Assembly (NCBI RefSeq): GCF_900129025.1
Contig: NZ_FQUM01000002.1
Span: 1-64,000, forward strand
Origin: Mariniphaga anaerophila
GTDB taxonomy: Bacteria > Bacteroidota > Bacteroidia > Bacteroidales > Prolixibacteraceae
Direction: 5' to 3'
Length of the DNA: 64,000 bases
In this document: one piece after another, positions 57,431 through 64,000 of the stretch
How the letters are laid out: each line of letters begins with the position of its first letter
Numbering within the stretch: position 1 is the stretch's first letter
Translations under genes and position numbers: made by a program
The notes under the pieces: model-generated
The model's input: only the letters and a program-made list of their open reading frames with translations
Databases searched by the model: none
What the model was told of the DNA's origin: nothing

Positions 57431-60313
57431 ATGAAAAACAAGTTGACGATTCTCCTTTTGTTAATTTCAACTTTTGGATATGGGCAAAAGCGAGGTGTAA
57501 ATTTCGACCCGGAGTCAAATGCCAAAGGCACTAAACCTTATGAAATGGCTTCGCGTCAGGAAGACAAAACTCCCTTCGTTCTTTTTAACGATTGCGAAAA
57601 ATGGATAATTGAAACTGAAAACTGTGACGCCAACCTCTATTTAACATCTGAGCAGAGGCTCTATCGGGAAACTAGTGGCAAACTGGTTTACAAAACAACC
57701 AACAAACAGGCTTCGGTTAGCTTACTTTATGAAACGCCTATTACAATAAACGAACCCTGGGACTGCATCGATTTTTGGACGTATGCCGCTCATTTCCCAT
57801 GGGAACACCCCAAACCAAATCCGGCATTCAGGCACTATGCAATAATTGAAGGAGCCGATGGAACAATGCACGAACTGGATTTTTCGCAAAATGGTTTTGG
57901 AGGTTTAAATTACGAATATTGGTTTTTAAGCCATATTAAAATGAACCAGGAAATTGCAAGGCCTGCCAAATTCATCGGGATAAAACTTAAAGGCGACAAT
58001 GCTATTCCGGGAGAAGTTGTTAACATCTTTTTGGGACCGATATACATTTATAACGAATTGTTGGAAGATTTGTCCTTCAAAGAATTTCCCGAGAAACTTC
58101 CTTTTCCTTTACGAAAAGAAACAATTTTACCTGTAAACAAAGAATCGGTTTTTAAGAATCGCCTTCAAAAAGACGGGACAATCTACCGCCTGAGCTATAA
58201 AGGCAAAGACATGAAACTTGAATATTCCGTTAATCCTGCTGCTGGAATTCTGAACGGAATTAAACTGGCCCCGGAAAACGGAGGTTACGATTTGTGCAAA
58301 GGGGCTGAAGTGAGCTTCACATCAGGGGAGCAGGCCGTTTGGACTGTAAAAAATGAAGTACAGCGCCACGACACACTCTTTGTCGATTTTACGGCTACTG
58401 TTAATACGCAGGAATATGATTTCTCCTGTTGGTACACCATCAACCAGAAATCATTAATTGTTGGCATTCACGAGATTTCGGAGGTAGGCCACGTTAAGGA
58501 GATAACCCTGGGAAAAACAGGAAAGCTCAAAAATGGCAAACTGGTTACTCTTCCTTTTATGCCATATAACTATTCCCGACATCCCAAATTGTTGTATGCC
58601 GATGATTTGTTCTTCTTTAAACAATTTGACTGGTATTACACAGATGCCTCTGTTTTTACAACAGACAATAGCTTAGCTGATGGCTGGGCTGACTACAACA
58701 AAGGTGTGGAATACACCCCAAAAACCGATGGCAAACGTAATCCGATAAGGGAAAAACTGTTCATTAATGTATCGAAAGATGTTCTTGAGGTTTTACCGAC
58801 AATAGATAATCCGGCTTCGCCAATGCGTTCGTACCAGGCCAATCGTTTGTGGATGATTGATGGTAGTCCGGATTATGAAGCAAACAAAAAAAAGGTTAGA
58901 AAGTACCGGGCCTTGGGGCTCGAAAATGTTACTGTGCGTTACCACGAAGGCTTTTGGCGCGATAGTGGAGAAAGTTATACCTTCCGGAAAAATACGGCTC
59001 CGGGGAGAGGCGGAAACTACGCGGTAAAAGAGTTTGTAAAGGAAATAAAAGACCAGGATTGGCGGGTAGGCTTATATTCGAATTATACCGATTTTGCGCC
59101 TGTAAATAAAAACTGGAACCCCGACTGGATACTTCGTAATGCCGACGGAACCTGGAATATCAGCTGGTCGCGCTGTTACGCTCCCAAACCGATGGTTGCC
59201 TGGGAGCAGCAAGCCATATACGCTCCACACATTCATAAAACATTTGGTTCGAATCACAGCTATTGCGATGTGCATACGGCAGTTTCTCCAATGTCGCGGG
59301 TCGATTACGACTACCGGGTTCCCGGGGCTGGAACTTTCAGGCGTACTTTTGAATGTTTTGGGTTGTTATTATTGAATGAAAAAGAAGCTTACAGGGGGCC
59401 TGTTTATTCTGAGGGTGCCAACCATTGGTGGTATGCCGGACTTGTCGATGGCAATTATGGTAATTTTTCTCCGCGGATAAATACAATTCCGATACTGCCT
59501 GAATTTCAACTTTACAAAATACACCCTCTTGAAATGGATGCCGGAAACCTTCCTGTAGACGGGGCAGAATACCTTGCATACACCCTTGCATACGGGCATA
59601 TCGGAAAATTGGATGGCGAAATATCGGAAATGATTAAACGCTACGCTTTTCTCCAGCCTCTTCAGGAGTATTACTCGATGATACCCGTAAAGCAAATAAG
59701 TTATTTTGATAATCGAAATAATGAATTCGATTCATCTCGATCAATAAAAAAAGGACTTAATGAGAAAGCCCGATTAAAAATCGAATATCAAAACGGATTT
59801 ACGGTTTTCATTAATTTCTCTGACAGTGACTGGAGAATAAATGCAATGGATAAAACATTTACATTGCCTCATTTCGGAATACTTGCTTATACAAAAGACC
59901 ATAAAACTTATGCTCTGTCCGGGCAATGCGATGATTTTGTTTCTTCAGATAAAAATTATCGAGTCGACTTTGCGGTAAGCCCAGAACAATATTATTTCGA
60001 CACTTACGGAACAACCATTAAAACGGAAAACTTCGAAGCACAAGGGAAAATATTCTTTAAGAAAGAAAAATTCGGATGGGAAATTATACCTGCCGAAGAC
60101 TTCGATTCTTTTTCGTTTAACAAAGAACTCGTTGGGTTGAAAAACCTGAATGCCATTATCGAAGGAGTTAACGTAGATGATTTGCCGGTTGAAGATGCAA
60201 CGGTAACTTATAATGATAAATTGATAAACATGAAACACGTTAATAAATCAATTTTTAAATACCGGGTAGTGCCGGCAACAAATTCAATTGGAAACGCCGG
60301 TAAAAGCAAATAG
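57431..60313 (+). CDS. Large secreted protein, unassigned glycoside-hydrolase candidate
   Basis: A 960-residue protein with signal peptide (cleavage near GYGQ). Residues about 45-210 look like a beta-sandwich (VLFNDCEKWIIETENC, IDFWTYAAHFPWEHP). A second beta-rich part to about 460 resembles the supersandwich seen before alpha-glycosidase-type barrels. From about 470 (MIDGSPDYEANKKKVRKYRA) a barrel-like domain follows, with DWRVGLYSNYTD, NPDWILRNADGTWNISW and NHSYCDVHTAVSP, whose Asp near 612 is a candidate catalytic residue. The layout recalls GH36/GH101-like enzymes, but I cannot place it in a family. The gene lies between two enzymes of the same locus. Confidence 0.6.
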   Translation: MKNKLTILLLLISTFGYGQKRGVNFDPESNAKGTKPYEMASRQEDKTPFVLFNDCEKWIIETENCDANLYLTSEQRLYRETSGKLVYKTTNKQASVSLLYETPITINEPWDCIDFWTYAAHFPWEHPKPNPAFRHYAIIEGADGTMHELDFSQNGFGGLNYEYWFLSHIKMNQEIARPAKFIGIKLKGDNAIPGEVVNIFLGPIYIYNELLEDLSFKEFPEKLPFPLRKETILPVNKESVFKNRLQKDGTIYRLSYKGKDMKLEYSVNPAAGILNGIKLAPENGGYDLCKGAEVSFTSGEQAVWTVKNEVQRHDTLFVDFTATVNTQEYDFSCWYTINQKSLIVGIHEISEVGHVKEITLGKTGKLKNGKLVTLPFMPYNYSRHPKLLYADDLFFFKQFDWYYTDASVFTTDNSLADGWADYNKGVEYTPKTDGKRNPIREKLFINVSKDVLEVLPTIDNPASPMRSYQANRLWMIDGSPDYEANKKKVRKYRALGLENVTVRYHEGFWRDSGESYTFRKNTAPGRGGNYAVKEFVKEIKDQDWRVGLYSNYTDFAPVNKNWNPDWILRNADGTWNISWSRCYAPKPMVAWEQQAIYAPHIHKTFGSNHSYCDVHTAVSPMSRVDYDYRVPGAGTFRRTFECFGLLLLNEKEAYRGPVYSEGANHWWYAGLVDGNYGNFSPRINTIPILPEFQLYKIHPLEMDAGNLPVDGAEYLAYTLAYGHIGKLDGEISEMIKRYAFLQPLQEYYSMIPVKQISYFDNRNNEFDSSRSIKKGLNEKARLKIEYQNGFTVFINFSDSDWRINAMDKTFTLPHFGILAYTKDHKTYALSGQCDDFVSSDKNYRVDFAVSPEQYYFDTYGTTIKTENFEAQGKIFFKKEKFGWEIIPAEDFDSFSFNKELVGLKNLNAIIEGVNVDDLPVEDATVTYNDKLINMKHVNKSIFKYRVVPATNSIGNAGKSK

Positions 60314-60384
60314 AAAAATGTGATTCTAATATGTCAGAAGAATAAGAAAAGAATCGACCAAAAATTTTAATAAATAATTAGAAA

Positions 60385-61101
60385 GTGAAAAAAATAGAAT
60401 TAGTTGTGACACTGCTATTATTTGTGTCACTTTGGGGTTCATGTGGGGAAAGAAACAAAGGAAAACATTTGTTTATACTCTCCGGACAATCCAATATGGC
60501 TGCCTTAAGGCCCGAAGAATCCTTTACGCCTGCGATTGAAAAGAAATTCGGTAAAGAAAATGTGATTATCATAAGGGATGCATTGTCTGGCCAACCAATC
60601 AGGCGTTGGTACAAAAACTGGAAACCTTTAACAGGCGATGAACCTCAGGCAAATCCCGATTTATACGACTCGTTAATGGTAAAAGTCAATACGGCAATAA
60701 GCAGTCAGGATATCAAAACTGTAACATTTATCTGGATGCAGGGAGAGCGGGACGCAAGAGAAAAATTGGGGGAAGTATATGAACGCAGCTTAACAGGGCT
60801 TTATCATCAACTTTCAGGTGATTTAAAAAGAAATGACATTAATTTTGTGATTGGGAGGTTAAGCGATTTCGACATGACCGATGAAAAATATCCCCACTGG
60901 ACAATGATACGGGACATTGAGGTTAAAGTGGCTGAGTCGAATCCCCGCTTCGGATGGGTGAATACTGACGATCTTAATGACGGTTACAACCGTGCAGGGA
61001 AGGAGATAAACAACGATTTACACATGTCAGCAGAAGGGTATGTGATTATGGGCAAACGCTTTGCCGAAGAATCAATCAGGCTGATAAGAAAGAATAGATA
61101 A
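60385..61101 (+). CDS. SASA-type carbohydrate esterase (SGNH), lipoprotein
   Basis: A 238-residue lipoprotein (lipobox VSLWGSCGE) that starts with GTG at 60385; no upstream ATG is available. SGNH/SASA motifs: LFILSGQSNMAAL (Ser), IWMQGERDARE (Gln-Gly-Glu segment) and NNDLHMSAEGYVIMG (Asp/His pair). This is the sialate O-acetylesterase/acetylxylan-esterase-like domain. It probably removes O-acyl groups from the locus substrate in the periplasm or at the outer membrane. It lies 71 bp after the preceding large enzyme gene. Confidence 0.85.
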   Translation: MKKIELVVTLLLFVSLWGSCGERNKGKHLFILSGQSNMAALRPEESFTPAIEKKFGKENVIIIRDALSGQPIRRWYKNWKPLTGDEPQANPDLYDSLMVKVNTAISSQDIKTVTFIWMQGERDAREKLGEVYERSLTGLYHQLSGDLKRNDINFVIGRLSDFDMTDEKYPHWTMIRDIEVKVAESNPRFGWVNTDDLNDGYNRAGKEINNDLHMSAEGYVIMGKRFAEESIRLIRKNR

Positions 61102-61119
61102 CACCACTTGTTTCTCATA

Positions 61120-61170
61120 AGGGGTCAGGCTAATCACTCTAAAAAAGCATGAGATTATGTCTTGACCCCT
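61120..61170. repeat. REP-like imperfect inverted repeat
   Basis: AGGGGTCAGGCTAATC (from 61120) and GATTATGTCTTGACCCCT (to 61170) are imperfect inverted copies around a short AT-rich centre. AGGGGTCA...TGACCCCT ends are typical of REP elements mobilised by Y1-type RAYT transposases. No transposase gene is present here. It sits between the esterase and the sulfatase. Confidence 0.5.
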
Positions 61171-61279
61171 GCATATTATCATGATTATGAGAGTTTGAAA
61201 ATATTAACTATATATGGTAAAAGCCCTAAATTTGAAAGGCCGAAAATTTTCAATATAGATGAATTCATAAAATATAAAG

Positions 61280-62794
61280 ATGAAAACAAAACAGTACGTC
61301 ACTTTTCTGATAGGATTATTATTGGCGATTATTACAAATGCCCAACAGCCTAATTTCCTGTTTATTTTAACCGATGACCAAACATACAATGCAATCCATG
61401 CAATGGGAAACGGCGACATAAAAACTCCTAATATGGATAGGCTGGTTGAAGAGGGCGTAACGTTTACCAATTCCTTTAACCAGGGGTCGTGGTCGGGTGC
61501 GGTTTGCCTGGCAAGCCGTTGTATGCTGAACACGGGGCAGTCGGTATTTCGGGCGGCTCACAATTTTTCTTACTTGCCCAACTGGGGGAGAGTAGAAGGA
61601 GAGAAGACCAGCGTTCCGTTATGGGGCGAGGTATTAAGGGAGAATGGTTATGAAACATTCCTCTCGGGAAAGTGGCATCTTTCTGACACAGCGGTACTTA
61701 ATAGTTTCGATTTTGCCCACGCCATTGGGGAAGGTATGTACGAAACTTTTGATAAAAACGGGGACAACCAACCCGGCTACCACCGCGAAAAGGCCGATGA
61801 TACTCCCTGGAGGCCGTGGTCTCCTGAATTTACCGGACAGTGGACTCCTCATGTGAAAGATATTTTATATGACGAAAACGGACAGAAAAAGATAAGTGCC
61901 ACTTACACGGTGCAGGAACATACTTCAGAATTGTATGCCGACAATGCAATAAACTACCTTCAAACCAGGGCGAAAAGCAGCGATAAACCGTTTTTTATGT
62001 ACGTGGCTTTTAATGCCCCTCACGACCCACGCCAATCGCCCAAAGAGTTTGTTGATATGTATCCTCCGGCAACTATCACTATTCCGCAAAATTACCTGCC
62101 CGAACATCCTTTTGACCAGGGCGACAGCAAAATTCGCGATGAACAGATAGCTCCTTTTCCCCGCTCGAAAGATGCCGTGCAGTTACATCTAAGTGAATAC
62201 TATGCTATTATAACACATGCCGACCGTGAAATCGGACGGATATTGAAAGCTTTAAAAGAGTCTGGTAAAGGGGGAAATACGTACGTAATTCTTACTTCTG
62301 ACCATGGTTTAGCAGTAGGGCAGCATGGTTTAATGGGAAAACAAAACCAATACGACCATAGTGTGCGAATGCCCTTGGTTATTGCAGGCCCCGGACTTAA
62401 GCCGGGAAAAAAGGTTGAAGAAATGGTGTACATGCAGAGTATGTTTGCCACAACCTGCGACCTGGCTGGGATTAAAATTCCGGAAACAGTTGATTTTAAA
62501 AGCCTCAAACCATTAATGACCATGGAGCAGGCAAAAGGGGAGGATTATATTTTGGGGGCTTACAAGGATTTACAAAGAATGGTACGTTCTCAAAAGTTCA
62601 AATTGATTGTTTATCCGAAAGTTGGAAAAATTCAATTGTTTGATGTGGCCAACGATCCTCTGGAAATGAATGACCTGGCGAACGAACCAACCTTTCGTTC
62701 AGTTAAAAAGAAACTGATTACAAAACTCAAAAAACAGCAAAAGGAAATGGGTGACCCACTGGATTTAAAGCCTTACTTTCCGGATAGCTTTTAA
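61280..62794 (+). CDS. Sulfatase of the iduronate/choline-sulfatase-like group
   Basis: A 504-residue exported sulfatase (signal peptide ending near ITNAQQP). The active-site box is CLASRCMLNTG, giving C76 as the formylglycine precursor. FILTDDQTYNAIHAMG supplies metal ligands, LSGKWHLSDT the Lys/His pair, FNAPHDPRQSPKEF the second His, and LTSDHGLAVGQHGLMGKQNQ the SDHG variant typical of iduronate-2-sulfatase/choline-sulfatase-like S1 subfamilies. It would desulfate saccharide intermediates of this locus. It lies 32 bp before the GH95 gene and probably shares its transcript. Confidence 0.92.
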   Translation: MKTKQYVTFLIGLLLAIITNAQQPNFLFILTDDQTYNAIHAMGNGDIKTPNMDRLVEEGVTFTNSFNQGSWSGAVCLASRCMLNTGQSVFRAAHNFSYLPNWGRVEGEKTSVPLWGEVLRENGYETFLSGKWHLSDTAVLNSFDFAHAIGEGMYETFDKNGDNQPGYHREKADDTPWRPWSPEFTGQWTPHVKDILYDENGQKKISATYTVQEHTSELYADNAINYLQTRAKSSDKPFFMYVAFNAPHDPRQSPKEFVDMYPPATITIPQNYLPEHPFDQGDSKIRDEQIAPFPRSKDAVQLHLSEYYAIITHADREIGRILKALKESGKGGNTYVILTSDHGLAVGQHGLMGKQNQYDHSVRMPLVIAGPGLKPGKKVEEMVYMQSMFATTCDLAGIKIPETVDFKSLKPLMTMEQAKGEDYILGAYKDLQRMVRSQKFKLIVYPKVGKIQLFDVANDPLEMNDLANEPTFRSVKKKLITKLKKQQKEMGDPLDLKPYFPDSF

Positions 62795-62826
62795 CTTAAT
62801 CCCTCGTAAATCAAAATCTCATTAAA

Positions 62827-64000
62827 ATGGTAAGAATTAAAATTCAATTTCTTGGTTTCATGATAATCGCCCTGGCTTTTGCATGTACCAACAAACAAAG
62901 TCCTCAGTCTGAACTTAACCTTTGGTACAATCAACCTGCCGACGCCTCGGTTGCCGATGATCCCGATGGTTGGAAAGATGACCCGGAATGGTTAAATGCA
63001 TTACCATTAGGCAATGGTTCTTTGGGGGCAATGGTGTTTGGCGATGTGAACAAAGAACGCATCCAGCTAAGTGAAGAAAGCATGTGGTCGGGCAGTCCGG
63101 CCGATAATGACAATCCCGAGGCTCATAAACATTTGGGGAAAATACGTCAGCTTTTGTTTGATGGAAAGTATAAGGAAGCAACAGAGCTGACCAATAAAAC
63201 CCAGGTGTGCAAAGGAGTTGGAACCGGTCTGGGTAATGGAGCCGATGTTCCTTTTGGGTGTTTTCAGACATTGGGAAACCTTTGGATTGACAATGGGAAA
63301 GACTCTCCCTACGATAATTATTACCGCGAACTGGATTTAACAGATGCAGTTGTCAGGGTCTCCTATTCTCAGGATGGAGTAAATTACCAACGCGAAATAT
63401 TTACCAGCCAGCCCGATCAGGTAATGGTAGCCCGTTTTACTGCTGACAAACCGGGGCAAATATCGTTTTCATGTACCCTCGACCGCCCCGAACGTTTTCA
63501 TACCTATTCAGAAAACGGACAGCTTATTATGAAGGGCGCTTTAAATGATGGAAAAGGAGGCGAAAACCTTAAGTATATAGCAAGGCTAAAGGCGGTTAAC
63601 AAAAACGGGGACGTGAAATATTCCGGCTCGAAACTCATTGTAGAAAATGCAGATGAGGTAACTCTTTTCTTAACTGCTTCTACAAATTATGTCCTCAAAT
63701 ACCCTTCATACACAGGCAGAAATTGTGAATTACTAACGCTTGAAAATATCGAAAAAGCCATTAGCAGGCCGTATCAAAATTTGTTGCAAGCACACCTGAC
63801 CGAATACCAGCAATATTTTAGCCGGGTGAGCCTGGATTTAACTCCTGGAAAATTGGAGCCAATTCCTACCAATGAACGCCTGGCAATGTTTCGTAAGAGT
63901 AAATCAGACCCACATTTAGACGAATTGTTGTTTCAGTACGGCCGTTATTTGTTGATATCATCTTCGCGTCCTGGTACACTTCCGGCAAACCTGCAGGGAG
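62827..64000 (+). CDS. GH95 alpha-L-fucosidase/alpha-L-galactosidase (5' part)
   Basis: The frame runs from ATG 62827 to the window edge, giving 391 of the usual 750-800 residues. A lipoprotein signal (ALAFACTNKQ) precedes the GH95 N-terminal supersandwich: LWYNQPA, ALPLGNGSLGAMVFGDVNKE, LSEESMWSGSPADND, YYRELDLTDAVVRVSYS and ISFSCTLDRPER. The start of the (alpha/alpha)6 barrel is LLFQYGRYLLISSSRPG, then TLPANLQG. The catalytic residues lie beyond the window. Family members release alpha-1,2-L-fucose or alpha-L-galactose by an inverting mechanism. It follows a sulfatase, consistent with a sulfated fucose/galactose-containing substrate. Confidence 0.92.
   Translation, partial: MVRIKIQFLGFMIIALAFACTNKQSPQSELNLWYNQPADASVADDPDGWKDDPEWLNALPLGNGSLGAMVFGDVNKERIQLSEESMWSGSPADNDNPEAHKHLGKIRQLLFDGKYKEATELTNKTQVCKGVGTGLGNGADVPFGCFQTLGNLWIDNGKDSPYDNYYRELDLTDAVVRVSYSQDGVNYQREIFTSQPDQVMVARFTADKPGQISFSCTLDRPERFHTYSENGQLIMKGALNDGKGGENLKYIARLKAVNKNGDVKYSGSKLIVENADEVTLFLTASTNYVLKYPSYTGRNCELLTLENIEKAISRPYQNLLQAHLTEYQQYFSRVSLDLTPGKLEPIPTNERLAMFRKSKSDPHLDELLFQYGRYLLISSSRPGTLPANLQG

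Noticed and set aside
61162-61353. 63-codon frame overlapping the sulfatase start
   Set aside because: It begins inside the REP-like repeat, runs out of frame into the sulfatase signal peptide, and shows no family features.

Overview
The window reads as a chromosomal segment of an AT-rich, probably marine or sediment Bacteroidota, of a Marinilabiliales/Prolixibacteraceae-like type (inference). It holds four SusC/SusD pairs, sulfatases, a one-piece hybrid two-component regulator (HTCS), an ECF sigma/FecR pair, and type IX secretion (T9SS) C-terminal sorting domains. Some promoters show the TAnnTTTG -7 element typical of the phylum. All recognised genes are on the + strand. I saw no tRNA, rRNA, CRISPR array or intact transposase.

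Region 1 (1-16613). The end of an unidentified gene (the tail looks like a glycerophosphodiester phosphodiesterase, weak evidence) is followed by a surface lipoprotein, SusC, SusD and a BIG2/propeller-like lipoprotein. A cytoplasmic block comes next: an RbtT/DalT-type polyol permease, an AraM-type sn-glycerol-1-phosphate dehydrogenase, an AraL/NagD-type HAD phosphatase, an AraB-type ribulokinase, a decayed transketolase, a GlpT-like organophosphate antiporter and an SGNH hydrolase. Arabinose isomerase and ribulose-5-phosphate epimerase are absent. My best hypothesis is import and breakdown of polyol-phosphate material, such as glycerol-1-phosphate or ribitol-phosphate polymers, rather than ordinary arabinose use.

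Region 2 (17126-42638). An HTCS regulator precedes a five-gene operon (SusC-SusD-SusC-SusD-DUF1735-like lipoprotein). An SGNH lipoprotein, a sulfatase homologue lacking key catalytic residues, a GH2 enzyme, an intact sulfatase, a clan GH-A glycosidase candidate and an alpha/beta-hydrolase esterase follow. This fits a locus for a sulfated, beta-linked (probably galactose-rich) glycan. Two remnants of T9SS cargo genes lie before and after the enzyme block.

Region 3 (42830-46390). A large T9SS-exported adhesin has SprB-type repeats, with a 237-bp tandem repeat visible in the DNA.

Region 4 (46874-64000, continuing beyond the window). An ECF sigma factor and FecR anti-sigma precede an STN-domain SusC and its SusD, so regulation here is by trans-envelope signalling rather than HTCS. 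The enzymes are a T9SS protein with a tandem-repeat insertion, a large unassigned secreted protein, a SASA-type esterase, a sulfatase and the start of a GH95 fucosidase/galactosidase. Together they suggest a sulfated, esterified polysaccharide with alpha-L-fucose or alpha-L-galactose. Unexplained palindromes and inverted repeats lie between several of these genes.
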